The notes: generated from the sequence alone by a model not told the origin. Positions 1 to 10,931 are shown, counted from the stretch's first letter. The stretch: DNA of 64,000 nt from Nigrospora sphaerica (GCA_018287875.1 JAGVVL010000001.1:2108001-2172000), one strand, 5' to 3'. Program-made: numbers and translations.

Positions 1-711
1 GTGTGAGTATCGGTGACCTCGCCACTGAAATGCGATGACGCTGGTTTGGCCACCTTCTATACACCCATGTCGCGGATTGTGAGGCGGGGCTTTGGGTATG
101 GCATCCGTACTTACAGCAAGGCCGCGGCAATCGGACCTGGAGAACAAGAAGGAGGCAAGGTCGACAAGGCCAACGCCTGTTTGGCCTGCGAGTCTGGAGT
201 TGGCGCCATAGCCCTTGGAGTCAAGATGGTCGTGGTCGCCTTGGCCGTGGTCGTGAGGCTTATGGCAGTGCCAGAACTCCATCATCTCGGCCCAGTTCTC
301 GCTAGGGAGATCTTTCCATACCGCTATGGCGCCTTCCGGCACAATCACGGCCCGGCACGCTCGGCAGCGCAGTACAGAGTTTGGTCTGATGTCCTGGGCC
401 GACCACGGCGCTGCCTGGCCATCTCCAGAAACAGGACCAGCGGGCGAGCCGGGCGCCGCGAGAGGCAGTCTCCATGCCAGATCCGGGGTGCCTCTGTCAG
501 GCATGGGCAGAGTCAGCGGTGCGTTCACTCTACCGGGCAGCCGCACCGAGCTTTCAGCACACTGGTGCCGGATAGTCATGGTCAAACCATCGTCGGACAC
601 AGATGCCGTCGTCTCTGGTGAGCACGCCGACGGCAGCGAACATCCCACAGATATCTGCCGAATGTTGGATAGCAGCTCCGCATAGATGAGTACGCGACCT
701 AGGGACGACAT
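1..711 (-). CDS. UBE3D-like HECT_2 E3 ubiquitin ligase (5' part, cut by window edge)
   Basis: This is the N-terminal part of a fungal E2-binding, HECT-like ubiquitin ligase (HECT_2/UBE3D family). The family binds ubiquitin-conjugating enzymes; the exact substrate in fungi is unclear. The ATG lies at 709-711 and opens 199 codons to 115. A GTAAGT donor follows at 114, and an acceptor ending at 57 gives a 58-nt intron. The second exon, 56-1, runs off the window. The first exon has a CxxC pair in LRCRACRAVIV (around residue 125) and a Cys/His-rich stretch, FWHCHKPHDH, both typical zinc-binding features of this family. The intron could also be read through in frame, so its use is inferred from the strong GTAAGT and the better continuation. 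The gene is transcribed away from the questin-oxidase-like gene. The family call rests on the Cys/His pattern and general resemblance. Confidence 0.72.
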   Translation of the reverse strand, partial: MSSLGRVLIYAELLSNIRQISVGCSLPSACSPETTASVSDDGLTMTIRHQCAESSVRLPGRVNAPLTLPMPDRGTPDLAWRLPLAAPGSPAGPVSGDGQAAPWSAQDIRPNSVLRCRACRAVIVPEGAIAVWKDLPSENWAEMMEFWHCHKPHDHGQGDHDHLDSKGYGANSRLAGQTGVGLVDLASFLFSRSDCRGLAVSTDAIPKAPPHNPRHGCIEGGQTSVIAFQWRGHRYSH

Positions 712-1080
712 GTCGAGGTTGGGCGGCGCGTTTGTTTGGTGTGAAAGAGGAATTGTACAAACACTGGGAGAGCTCAGCCAGAGCTCTTTGCGGCAAAACC
801 CAGGGGTGGATTGCCCCATATATATCTTGGCCCCGCTAGCCAATTTGAGATGGCTTTCCCGCAGCAGACATCCCAGGCATTTGGGGATGGAATGACATCG
901 AGTCCAGCCCTGTCCCCGTATTGAACGAATGGACCCATCTCGTCCCAACAAGAAAGCCCGAATGACCTAGTAACGTTTCGTCTCCGTTCGCCCGGCCGTT
1001 CATTGTCTTTCTGAACACGGTCATCTATTCCAGTCAAACTATCTGCGTGCCGAAGCGGCTCGGTAAGGATAATTGCAGCC
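712..1080. promoter_or_regulatory. Shared divergent promoter region
   Basis: These 369 bp separate the start codons of two divergently transcribed genes, the UBE3D-like gene (-) and the questin-oxidase-like gene (+), so they must hold both promoters. A TATA-like stretch, CCATATATATC, lies near 819-829. No further elements can be assigned. Confidence 0.5.
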
Positions 1081-2434
1081 ATGGCATCCTTGCTCTCCTA
1101 CATCCCCGTCGTCAACCAGCTCGTGGGCGGCGGCGGCCGGCACCGGTCCATCGCCATCCCACCAGTTCCGGTATACAATGTGGAGTCTGGCGCGCTCGCC
1201 GACAAACGGTCAAGGACTTTGAAGCACCTGCTGAGGGCCAATCACGTAAACCATTCCGTTGTCTACCACAACCTGCAGTATGACAATCACTTGCCCCATA
1301 TTCTGAGCTCGGCATATATCCTGGGGGCGAATGAGAACCAGCTGCAGCACATCTACGATGTCGAGGCCCGTGAACTGGAGCCCTGGGAGCCGTCGCCCGC
1401 CGAGATCACCCGGGACGACTGGCAGGACTTCCTGGGAAACAAGCGATACCAGCGGGCCTACGTCGACTTCTTCGAGGACCGTCTAGCCATGGACCACGGC
1501 TACGATTGGTCCAAGGTAGTCCATCATTACATGTTCGAGGGCGAAAAACCGCTGTTGCACGGGCTCATCGGCGGCCGTACGTCCACCTTCTTCTTCTCCG
1601 GGCCCTATCCGATATCGATTTGCTGATGCTCCGTAGTTGGTCACCCCTTGATCCATCTGGGTTACGCTTTTGAGATGGAGAATCAGGTAGTGGCCATGGA
1701 GGCCCTGGCCCTAGCAGCCGTACAGCACAACTTCCTGTACAAGTACATGGCCGACCTGTCCTACACCAAGCCAGCGCCGTTCACGTCGAATTCCCCCCTT
1801 GAGCTGTTTGAGAAGATGAGGAACGACAAGCGCCTCGACGGCATGTTCAAAGAGCCGGGGCTTGCCAACTTTGATGCCTTATTTGAGAAGCACGAGGACC
1901 TTGTGCTGGAGTATTGGAATGCGTGGACATTCGACGACCCAGTGAAACAGTTCCAGGCCTCGCAAGAAGCTGCCGTTGCCTTCCTGGTAGCCTCTGTCCC
2001 TCCTGGCACGCACTCGTACAACTTTTTCGTGTGCCATGTTCTCACAACAAGCCACGCCGTCCGGATCTTGCTCCCTCGGATTCCCGAAAGGTACCACATC
2101 AGCTTGGTGCGTCAGTGGTGGCTCCTGGCCATCGCTGTTTATCTTGTCGAGTTGAGACCAAACATCGACTTCCACAATATCCGTCCCGGTGACGTAACAG
2201 GGAAGCAATGGGACTACGTTGAACACCAGGCCCTCAGTGGCCCCTATAGCACGGATGCTCACTTCGTCAAAGGTAAGCTATAACCCCTAGCCAACGGAAC
2301 TGGATTCACACCTAACAAATCACCAAGCCGTCCGCGCGATGAAGGAGGCAGCGAGCACTTGGGGCGATGTGCGCGAGAAATACCTGTCAGCAGCCGTGCG
2401 GTTTGTGGACGATTTTCGAGGCTGGAGTCATTAA
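1081..2434 (+). CDS. Questin-oxidase-like (DUF4243/AflY-type) Baeyer-Villiger oxidase
   Basis: This is a 412-residue protein of the questin oxidase/AflY (DUF4243) family. Known members act as cofactor-poor Baeyer-Villiger type oxygenases that open anthraquinone or related polyketide rings. Three exons, 1081-1576, 1637-2272 and 2328-2434, are joined by introns of 60 and 55 nt with good GTACGT/GTAAGC donors and TAG/AAG acceptors, and the frame is kept throughout. Family marks visible are the His-rich N-terminal segment NHSVVYHNLQYDNHLPH (about residues 55-71), the strongly conserved GHPLIHLGYAFE across the first splice junction, and the C-terminal TWGDVREKYLSAAVRF. Length matches the family. 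The neighbouring P450 is dead, so the gene may be a lone survivor of a polyketide-modifying locus. Its substrate cannot be deduced. Confidence 0.88.
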
Positions 2435-3182
2435 CGCGCCATCCCTGCGTCCAGTTCCCTTACCGACATTCGCTGAATATGCCGTGGTGATGTTCTCTAC
2501 TCCCATGTCTACCTTTTCGCAGGATTTTGAAGGCAAATTGTTCTTGGACGTTGTTCAGTTATGCGCCTACCCAGGTGAAATTCCACTTTGTAAAGGGGCT
2601 GCTGTCCTCCTTGCCGCGTACTAGTACACACGTCACTTACGATCGAGACCCTTGTCGACAATGCAGGGCGGCTGCTGCTCCTCGCCGAGGGTGGCTCGAC
2701 TAGCCAATGTCGACGGGGCTGCGTGAGACAGGTTGCCCGACTATACAATGCATGCCGGGCCATGTTATCTGAGAAACTTGGTTTAATGAGATGTACCACC
2801 TTTACCACTGTATGGTATGTATTGGAGCGGGGCAGGGAACGCCCGTCCCGCTGTACCGCCGTGCCGCTATTGTCGTGTGCGTTACTGTGACATGCAACAT
2901 TAGAGTGCAGGGGTAGTGGAGCGACCAGATAACACTGTCTATGGGATGGTTGATTCTAGGGAGCAGCCCAGGTATGAGATCAACCAGCGAAGGTCTCACC
3001 GCACGTACAGAAAGATTTGGTGTGTATGATTTATATATATATGTAGGTAAACAACCATGCCCCCCGAGCCGCTTGGAGTTACACCTTCATATTCTTCATC
3101 CCTCAACCCCTTTTGCTTCCCTGTTTCTGCTGATCCCATCCGCCTAGTACTTTCATATCCCTGTGGCTTTCCTAGCAAGTCA
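2435..3182. other. Intergenic region
   Basis: This is the 3' flank of the questin-oxidase-like gene and the upstream flank of the P450 pseudogene. Nothing recognisable is present apart from the A/T-rich stretch near 3030. Confidence 0.5.
3030..3043 (+). promoter_or_regulatory. TATA-like element upstream of the P450 pseudogene
   Basis: TTTATATATATATG lies about 140 bp upstream of the only ATG (3183) near the pseudogene's N-terminal region. It is plausible as an old TATA box, but this is inference only. Confidence 0.3.
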
Positions 3183-4877
3183 ATGAATCCCCGCCGGGCC
3201 AGTGGGCTACTACCGTCTGCTCGCCCCGGGGCTGTTGGTCGTCTCCTACGTGGTATTGGCGGTGCGGAGCTGGTTCCGGCTCCGTTCGTACTCGGGCCAT
3301 GGGTCACCACGTTCTCCTATGCGTGGCTGGCGCGCATGGCCTTCAGCGGACGCCAGGCCCTTATTTACCGCGACCTCAACAAACAGTACGGATCGTCGCT
3401 GGTCCGCGTCCGCCCCAACGAACTGACGACGGACGATCCGGAGCTCCTTCGCCACATGGCCGGCGCCCGCAGCGCCTATGGCCGGGACGGCTTGTAACTT
3501 AGTGCAGTCCAACCCCTACCGCCACAACATGTTCACCATGCTGGACGTCCGCGAGCACGACCGGGCCAAAGCCAGGACTTCCGGCGCCTGCGGTGGCCGC
3601 CAGACGTCCGCCCTCGAGCCTGGCGTCGCCAAGCAGGTTGCCACCCTGTTCCGCGTCATCCGGGACAAGTACGTCGTAGCGGCCCCGGCTGCCGGTCAGC
3701 CGCCGCAGAGCCGGTTGTTCGACCTTGCCGACATGACCAGCTTCTTCACTAAGAAGGTCATCACCAAGGTGGCCTTCGGCAAGGAGTTTGACTACATGAA
3801 GACAGACGAAGACTTGTACGGTTTCCTTTACAGCATCCGCAAGTTCTGGCCCCGCCTCGCCATGACGATGGATGTGCCTTGGATCCGAAACATTATGTTC
3901 TCAAACAAGTTTCTGCGTTGGTTCGATCCTAAGCCAACCGACCCGATCGGCATGGGAAGACTCATGTGGTACGGAGTGATTCCCATTCCCCCTATCTTCA
4001 CGGTCAGAAGTACGGGCAGGACGCATGCTAACAGCTGGATAATGAAAGGTGGCCAAGAAGGCGGTGGATGACCGCTTTGGGCCCGATGCCGAGGCACTGA
4101 AGAACATGATCGTATGGCCCCCCTTCCCCTCCCCTTCCCCCTTTCTTTTCCTATACCCGAGGATAACGACGGGGAGGGCCGGCATAGCTCTCCATTGGCG
4201 GGCTTTGCATGGGGATGCCAGAGGCTAACAGGCTGAACAGGGCGCCTTTATCCACCACGGGCTCAGCCAAGACGGGTGCGAGTCTGAGGCGCTCTTCATG
4301 ATCATCGCGGGGTTGGAAACGACGGCGAGCGCCCTGCGGACCACCAACCTGCACATCGTCACCTGCCCGTGCGTCTACAACTGGCTCAAGCATGAGATTG
4401 CCGACGTGATCCGGGCCGGCCGTGCCGGCACCACCATCTCCTTCGATGAGGCCCGCAAGATCTCTTATCTGCGTCAGTACTCCTCGTTCTTTTACCCCTC
4501 CCTATCCTCCCTATCCCTATCCTCCCTATCCTCCCTATCCTCCCTATCCTCCCTATCCTCCCTATCCTCCCTATCCTCCCTATCCTCCCTATCCTTCCTA
4601 TCCTCCCTATCCTCCCTATCCTCCCTATCCTCCCTATCCTCCCTATCCTCCCTATCCTCCCTATCCCTGGATGTCAGGAATAGGAAACTGTGCCCCGGCC
4701 CCCTTCCCTCCATTTCTGTCCTATGCCGTAGACCCGACCTCGCCAGCCGAAGGCAGATAGGTGTACGCCGTACACTTCCAGTTGGCAAACCCTACCGAGC
4801 CGTGGCATTCCCTCAGCTACAACGTATCCACGGAAGAAAGCATGCTGGTCCAGGTGACAGATGCACAGCTCGTATAA
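3183..4877 (+). pseudogene. Cytochrome P450 pseudogene (frameshifted, haem-binding region lost)
   Basis: This is the remnant of a microsomal cytochrome P450 resembling the pisatin-demethylase-like group. An N-terminal membrane helix (LLAPGLLVVSYVVLAVRSW) is read in a different frame from the following conserved block containing RVRPNELTTDDPE. Another frame change with an in-frame stop follows AYGRDG near 3495, after which NPYRHNMFTMLDVREHDRAK continues. Two introns still look intact (4003-4048 and 4112-4240), with a 21-codon exon between them. The I-helix survives as IIAGLETTASAL near 4300. Shortly after the start of the K-helix region (near 4470) the homology stops and a 9-bp minisatellite begins. 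Only the last 38 codons (from 4761, ending TAA at 4875-4877) resemble a P450 C-terminus. ExxR, the PERF-like motif and the haem-ligand cysteine are all absent, so no functional enzyme is possible. Confidence 0.85.
4497..4667. repeat. 9-bp minisatellite (CTATCCTCC)n
   Basis: About 19 near-perfect tandem copies of CTATCCTCC, with a few variant units, for example a CCCTAT near each end and a CTTCC in the middle. It lies in the P450 pseudogene exactly where the K-helix, meander and haem-binding region should be. The unit is a multiple of three, so all frames stay open (Ser-Leu-Ser, Pro-Tyr-Pro or Arg-Glu-Asp repeats) without being coding. Confidence 0.95.
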
Positions 4878-5394
4878 ATGAAGCGTCATGTCGATTCGTA
4901 CAACGGGCATCCTGTTAAAAAAACACTTAACAGCAAAAAGAGCGTGGCCTTGCGCACGTCATGAATGCAGAGCAGATACCATTCACGCACTATGCCTTTA
5001 TGAGTACCTACCACTTACGTACCTTGTAGCGCGCCCACCAGGGATAGGCGCTGCTCCGATACTCGGATGTTTCACCAATTCATGAATGCGGTGCTCGATT
5101 CATCTTCTTGTATTGACTGTCTTCGCAACTTCTTTCTTCTTGAATCGCCCGCGAGCGTACTACTCTCCAAGATGACAACCAATCGAATCGTATCGCCACA
5201 GGGGTATCACGCAAGCTGTACGGCAAAGGCAACGCCTCAAACGCCAACAAGATGTCGCATCGCACCTGCGGTCCCCACCGGCAGCGAAGATGCTGCCGGT
5301 GATGGGTGAGCCACGTACGTTAAGGGGAGCGGTACTGGGATGCCCCAACAAACCGCCAGCAGTCAAGACCTATATAGTTAGTAGGCCAAGCCGG
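4878..5394. other. Convergent intergenic region
   Basis: This is the 3' flank shared by the P450 pseudogene (+) and the CCCH zinc-finger gene (-). A TACCTACC motif occurs near 5005. No gene is seen. Confidence 0.5.
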
Positions 5395-6999
5395 CTAGAA
5401 GCCGATGTAGTCGTTCTGAGCAGCAAAATCGAGACCATCTGTCTCATCTTTGCCGATGAACTCCTCTACTTCATCGGAATCTAGGTCGTCGCTGGCGCCA
5501 CCCTCGTCGCTGGACAAGTCACTAGCCTCCTCGTCCCCGGCCGCGGCATCCCTGTTGCCGGCCTTGCGCATCATGCTGGCCCGCTCTCTGTGGAGGTACT
5601 TGCAGCCTCGCGTCTTACATACGCCAGTGTTACTAAAATCAGGGCACTCGAAGACGTGGCGGTCTGGGCACTTGGCTCCTCTGCTGCACCAGCCACAGAA
5701 GCCAAAAGCACGGCAGACTGGGTCAGCTTGGGAATGCTCAGCATGGGTGTAGGGGCAGTTCTCTTTCCTGCAGTTGCCGTTGGCAAAGTGCAGGCAGAGC
5801 GGCATGCGCTCTTCGGTTGCCTCGTGCGAGAGGTCGCAGGCATCGCCTTTTTGGCATTTGTCCTTGAGGAGCCAGTCGCGGCAGACGGCCACCTTGGCAG
5901 GGTCGTGTGTATATCGGCACTGGGGGCCCTTCAGGCAGGAACCTACACGAATGAGTCAGTACGCGAGCCAGGGGTTCTTACCGCACCATAGCCTGCAGGA
6001 AAGCGCAAGATTGGCGACATCGCAAATCGTTTTGGAGAAGAAAATACCAGTCCATGAGAAGGTCTTGCACGGCTCGTCGACCTTCTTGATTCCCCCAGCC
6101 ATCCTGTGTTGTGTCAGCACATGATACCGAGCAGGCCTGCCGACGTACCGTTGCGCTTTGGCGATGCCGTGCCGGACAAGGTTTCCGTTTCTGGTGCGGT
6201 AGAACTTGACGCCGCCAACGATGGCCACCCTGGGCGTAGTCGAAGTCGAGTTGGTGTCACCTGGAGTCAACACGGTTAGCAGTCGGAGAGGATGCGTCAA
6301 CAAGCACACCGAGTACGTACCCGGAACACGGACAAGCTTGCTGCCCTGTCGTATGACATGAAAGCGGATGCCATCGACAACCAGCTCGTACTGCGGGGGG
6401 TTGGAGGGGTTGCTCGAGGAAGCTGGGCCGACAGCAGTCGAGGCGCGGTTCAAATAGTTGGATACGCGGTTTCTTTCTTCCAGGTTCTTCTGCAGCTGCT
6501 TCTGGCGCAGCGTCTGTTCAATGGCGGCAGCGCGGTTCTGGGACTCCTTCTCGTAGACACTGCTGTTGATCAACTGCATGTGGCGATCGGTCCTTGCGAC
6601 CCAGGAGGACCCTGGGGGGGTTGTAATGGGGAGATTGGCCTCGCTACTCGTGCTCGTGCTTGCGCTCGCGCCCGCACTTGCGTTTGTAGTGGCTTGTCTG
6701 GGCTGGCCGTTGAGGACTAGAGTCCGGTTGCGATAGGTTGGAGCGCCGCGGCCGCGGCCACCGCGATAACCACGCGAAGGGTACGGCCCGATACGGTAGG
6801 AGCCCCGCGAAGGGTAGGTGGAATCTGGGGCGGTTTGGGGGTCAACGGGAGTACCGGGCGCGGTCGAGAATGAAAGCGGTGGCGACGTACGAGGTTGAGC
6901 GGGCGATGGATGGCCGTTCTGCTCGGCTTTGTGGCGGTTGATGCGGCCGGCGAGATTACCGATGCGAGCCATGAGCTCTTGCTCCTCGGCAGTCGCCAT
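5395..6999 (-). CDS. Five-CCCH zinc-finger protein, ZC3H3/Red5-like
   Basis: This 464-residue protein has an Arg/Gly- and Ser-rich N-terminal half and five tandem C-x-C-x-C-x3-H fingers in its C-terminal half: CKTF..CRYTH, CRDWLLKDKCQKGDACDLSH, CLHFANGNCRKENCPYTH, CRAFGFCGWCSRGAKCPDRH and CPDFSNTGVCKTRGCKYLH. It ends in an acidic tail. Five fingers in this arrangement are typical of ZC3H3 and fission-yeast Red5, nuclear RNA-binding proteins involved in polyadenylation, export and exosome-linked decay. Exons on the minus strand are 6999-6321, 6260-6149, 6103-6048 and 5942-5395. Introns are 60, 45 and 105 nt. The third intron splits finger 1, and only the distal acceptor at 5943 restores its C-x8-C-x5-C-x3-H spacing. 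The N-terminal region has an RGYRGGRGRG patch likely to bind RNA. The start ATG is the first in frame, at 6999. Confidence 0.85.
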
Positions 7000-8044
7000 G
7001 GTATCTGATGTGGCTTTTTGGGACTTAAGATAATACCTAGAGACGGGATGAGCGATGGTGGCGTGTGTGGTAGTGTCTGAGTGGTTTTTGCGTTGCGTCA
7101 GGGAGTGGAAGGAAGAAGAATAAATGATGAGAGTTTGGAAGAGTAGGCCGGAGCCGCGTTTGGTCGAAGTGGGGTTGGCGGTAGATAAATGGGAGAGGGC
7201 ACACCTTATGTACGGTACATATGTCGGTACTTTAGGTACAAGGGTACTTTAAGCATTCCTTACTATGGACCTCAAGATGTACTTTTCCTGGGGACTTGTC
7301 GTCAACCGGTAGCAACAGTTTTCAGACCTCTTTTGGTCCTGAATGTTTGGTTGGACATTCGAAATAATGAGTAATTGCATAGTTTACCTAAGAACCCTGG
7401 AACTTCTGGTCTACTGCATCTGATCTGGCGGGTTTGGAGGAACGTGCTTGGGCGTGCAGCAACAAGTTGCATTTTAAGCACATGAGGTACAAGATCCCCG
7501 GCAGGGAGAAACCTCAGTACATAAGATGCCAATGACATGGGGGGGTTTCTATATACTAAAGACAAAAAATACTGAGAAAGAAGAAGAGAAAACACTTGCC
7601 TACTGAATCGCTTTCGATTCTGCAAGCCTGGCTGCTCCCGCTTGAGCAAATGTTGCAATAGGTTTTGACATTGCCGACAAACTAGTACTACGTACACGCC
7701 ACCCCTTTGACCTGCCTAATCTCGTTCTGGTTGGTCAGAGAGACGCTTGCAGCCACCGGTTGGAACTCCACGTTAGGTAATAAGGTTCTGGGTCCCATAC
7801 ATGGATGGTCCGTACCTCGTACATCATTCTTGCATGGGCAGCTCGGCCGTAGACCTCTCCATTCATCATCCATTTCTTAGCTGGTAAGGCAACCAACCAC
7901 CAACTAATCCACCAATCCTCCAACCGCATTCCTCTATCCCACACACCACCGAGTCCCAGCTCTGTCAATAGGGCACCGTTCTCACGACTGTAACGCCTAT
8001 ACCCCTCCAATCAGCCCTTGACCCGTCCCCGCCGGCTGCCGCCG
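7000..8044. other. Divergent intergenic region
   Basis: This is the upstream region shared by the CCCH zinc-finger gene (-) and tfg2 (+). It holds TAGGTAC-type motifs near 7195-7260 and A-rich stretches near 7560-7590. No coding potential was recognised. Confidence 0.5.
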
Positions 8045-8517
8045 ATGGCTTCCGTCAAGCCTGAGCCGGCTGTCAAGCCCGACCCTGAAGATGCTGCAGC
8101 CTCTCCCGCCGTCATGTCGGACGACGACCTGTACGAGGACGCTGGGGATCTCGAGTTCTATGACCCCAGCATCCCAGGTGACCCCAACGGCAACCTGTTC
8201 CTGGCCCACGTGCCGGCTTACCTGTATGAGGCCTGGGCGCAAATGAACGAGGGCGAGGAAGTCGAAGTCGGCAAGTTGAGGCGATGGACCGAGACGGATA
8301 AGAACGGCCAGACACGGACGCGCATGGCCATGCTACTCGATGGTCGCAACCAGTCCCACCAGTCCATACCGAAGGAGTACAACTTCGACATGCGCGACAC
8401 GAACCTCCTCAACACCTTCGTCTTCACCGAACAAGACCTGCCCGGCTTCAAGTCCAAGGCGCAAGGCGCAAACAGCAACATCCCCGGTCACTTGCGCAAC
8501 CGGCTCAATCGGAACCA

Positions 8518-8556
<39 letters not shown>

Positions 8557-9249
8557 CAAGCAGGAGGGCGGGCGCAAGCGATACCAGCCTTACTATCGAA
8601 AGGCCATTCCGAAGAAGACAGTGCTGGCCGGCAGGTTCAAATACGAAGTGAACTGCCACCCCGCCAACACGGCCGAGTCGAAGCATCTTCTAGCCGTCCG
8701 CAACAGCGAGTCGGCGCTACCAAAGGCCACCACCAGCATGATGTCGGGCACTAGGGCCATGACCAAAAACATCATCCACGCAGGCACCCTCAGTGGCAAT
8801 GCCAAGATGTCAGGCTTCATCGTAAGTGCCATGCCTTGCCCCAGAGCTCACTTCCTTACTAACTCGGAGGCCAGCAAACTACGGATGCCAAGGCCAAGGC
8901 CAAGAAGCCGCAGGCTGAGCGGGCTGCTCGTCTGGATCGCCACGAGCTGCTTGATAGACTGGCCGCCTGCTTCACCCAGTACAGGTATTGGACCATGAAG
9001 GCGTTCAAGCAGCAACTGAACCAACCCGAAGCGTGGCTGCGCGAGAACCTGGATAATATTGGCACTTTGCACAAGACGGGTCCGTTTGCGAATCATTGGG
9101 AGTTGAACGAGGTCTACAAAAAGTCGCTCCAAAGTACAGACAACATGGCCCAGGGGGGCACGGCGCCAGGTGACATGGGCGGCGACGACTCCGACTTTGA
9201 CGGCGACGACGATAACATTGAGATGGAGGATGTACCGCCAATTGCATAG
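8045..9249 (+). CDS. tfg2: TFIIF subunit beta (Tfg2/RAP30)
   Basis: This is the small subunit of general transcription factor IIF (383 residues), which binds RNA polymerase II and helps place it in the pre-initiation complex. Exons are 8045-8821 and 8875-9249, split by a 53-nt intron (GTAAGT...CCAG). The N-terminal half carries the RAP30 dimerisation region: DLYEDAGDLEFYDPSIPGD, then a linker with a 12-residue Asn run, then the KTVLAGRFKYEVNC segment. The C-terminal exon encodes the winged-helix DNA-binding domain, RLDRHELLDRLAACFTQYRY through LRENLDNIGTLHKTGPFANH, followed by a short acidic tail. The ATG at 8045 was chosen because no earlier in-frame ATG exists. Length is close to the yeast protein. 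The Asn tract is coded by AAC repeats and may vary between strains. Confidence 0.95.
8517..8553 (+). repeat. (AAC)n microsatellite coding poly-Asn in tfg2
   Basis: About a dozen AAC triplets in frame in the linker of Tfg2, giving a run of asparagines after RNRLNRNQ. Confidence 0.95.
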
Positions 9250-9750
9250 CATGTTGGCGCTTACCGTGGCTAGTGAGTGAGAGACGATACCCAACGCAAA
9301 TCTTTCGAATCAGGTTTTGCGAATCAGAATTTGGAAGCAACCAGGAGCGGGGTTTACGCACTGCATGTCGGTGAGGACTGTATGCTTGCATACATGCAGT
9401 GAGAAAAGGTGTACGTGGGATGATATATACCACACGTCTTGACGCGTAGACCTTGGGAACTATGTTAGTTTGGTTAGTAAGACGTCTGCCAACCTTGAGT
9501 AATACCAGCCCGTATCGTAGCGACGGCCGGAATAGTGGCATAGTAGGACGTGAACTAACGTAGAATATTCCCGGATTATATCAAGCAACGGGCAAGGAAA
9601 GACGCCACTGACCGCGGCGAATACGCACTGCTTATGCTTGACAAAGGCGAGAGTCGGCCACGAGCCATCAAGGAGAAGTCGTGCGGAAAGAAGCGATGGG
9701 CGGCCAAGGCCGTCTCCCGTGCCTGACGTTGCTGGTTTTCAAATGGCGAA

Positions 9751-10083
9751 ATGTGTGAGATATACGCCTACGCAAGTTCATATCCGCGCCGATCCTGCCG
9801 TGACAGCCGCCTGTCAGCAACACAGTCCCTAACGGCAGATGCAATAACAGTAGTAGCAGCAGTAGTAGCCGCAGCAGCAGCAGGCGGCACAGCGAGCTTG
9901 ATAGGCCTAGCAGGCCCGAAAAGCCTGGCAATAGCAGCATTACTAGGCTTAGCGGCGGCGATAGCAACTACGGCAACTTGGCAAATGGCTCAGCTTCAGC
10001 ATGCTATGAAACCACTCCCCCCCCCAATGCCCACGAGCATCCTTTCGGGGCCGCCCGACTTCAGCCTCGCTCCAGTACCGTAG
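9751..10083 (+). CDS. Doubtful Ala-rich hypothetical ORF
   Basis: This is a 110-codon ATG-initiated ORF with an Ala/Val/Leu-rich middle (AITVVAAVVAAAAAGG, then a possible hydrophobic stretch LAIAALLGLAAAIATTATW) and a Pro-rich tail. The hydrophobic core comes largely from GCA/GTA triplet repeats, so it may be accidental. No family is recognised and no introns or upstream elements support it. It is more likely non-coding. Confidence 0.15.
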   Translation: MCEIYAYASSYPRRSCRDSRLSATQSLTADAITVVAAVVAAAAAGGTASLIGLAGPKSLAIAALLGLAAAIATTATWQMAQLQHAMKPLPPPMPTSILSGPPDFSLAPVP

Positions 10084-10865
10084 GACCAGCAATTCCGGTT
10101 GAAGCCACTCGAATGCTTGATATTACCTACTGGCTATAACTAATCGTGTCTCGGGCTGCATCATGGCAAACATCTCTCTGCCTGCATACCGACAGCATCA
10201 TAGGCGCATTCTACTAAGCAGGACTTCCGTCGTGACAGGGACCTCCTTTTCCTGCGTTCCACAAATTCCTTTGTGTACCTCACTGCAGAATGCTGTTTTC
10301 GTACAGGTGAGAGACCGGATAATTGTTACGACAGAAGCGTTTCCCCCCATGTTTCTTGGACGGGATAGTCAGCACGAAACAGGCGTTTCTTGCTCTACTC
10401 CTTGGGCCGGATAATCAAATGACACAGGCGTCCCGTTCCCCACTCCTCACTTCACGATTTTGTAGCATAAACCCAATCGCTGCATCGATAACGTGATCAT
10501 AGAGGGGCAGGCTGTTGTGCCACCAGTTAGGTTACCTCGATTAGACCACCGGCACAACTGTCATGTGCAATGATCAACTGCAACTTCGGAGCTGAATCAC
10601 CAATGGGTAGCTAACTGGTGTTTTGGCTAAGTGACACTGAACAGCTGTTGCACAGTTTCAGGGCTGCAGAGGTTGTTAGCGACTGGGATCCCGGTTTTAT
10701 AAACTCATGCCTCGACCCGATTCGTAGACAAGTGCCCCTCCTTCCGTTTTGGCCATCGTGTTGTCCTCAGCCTCTTCTGCTCGACCCCCGCATTTGCTTT
10801 TCCGTTCCTTGCTGCTACTAGTGCGCTGCTTTCGACATTGCAGCTTCCGGTAGGTTGACCAGCAA

Positions 10866-10875
10866 GATATATATT
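10866..10875 (+). promoter_or_regulatory. TATA-like element of the HAD phosphatase gene
   Basis: GATATATATT lies 57 bp upstream of the ATG at 10932, at a suitable distance for a TATA box with a short leader. This is inferred from position only. Confidence 0.4.
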
Positions 10876-10931
10876 TACTGTCGGATGCCGCAGCGTCTTC
10901 CTCGTCGGCACGACCCACGACGCCTTCGAAG

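Larger units (their letters stand above)
9250..10931. other. Intergenic region between tfg2 and the HAD gene
   Basis: This 1.7-kb stretch has no recognised gene. It contains a GCA/GTA triplet-rich segment near 9840-9960, described separately, and a TATA-like GATATATATT at 10866-10875 about 55 bp before the next start codon. Confidence 0.5.

Noticed and set aside
13..621. 202-codon plus-strand open frame at the window start
   Set aside because: It is antisense to the UBE3D-like exon, begins with GTG rather than ATG and has no family resemblance.
4492..4788. Long open frames coding Arg-Glu-Asp, Ser-Leu-Ser or Pro-Tyr-Pro repeats
   Set aside because: They arise from the 9-bp minisatellite, which keeps all frames open. 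They are not proteins.
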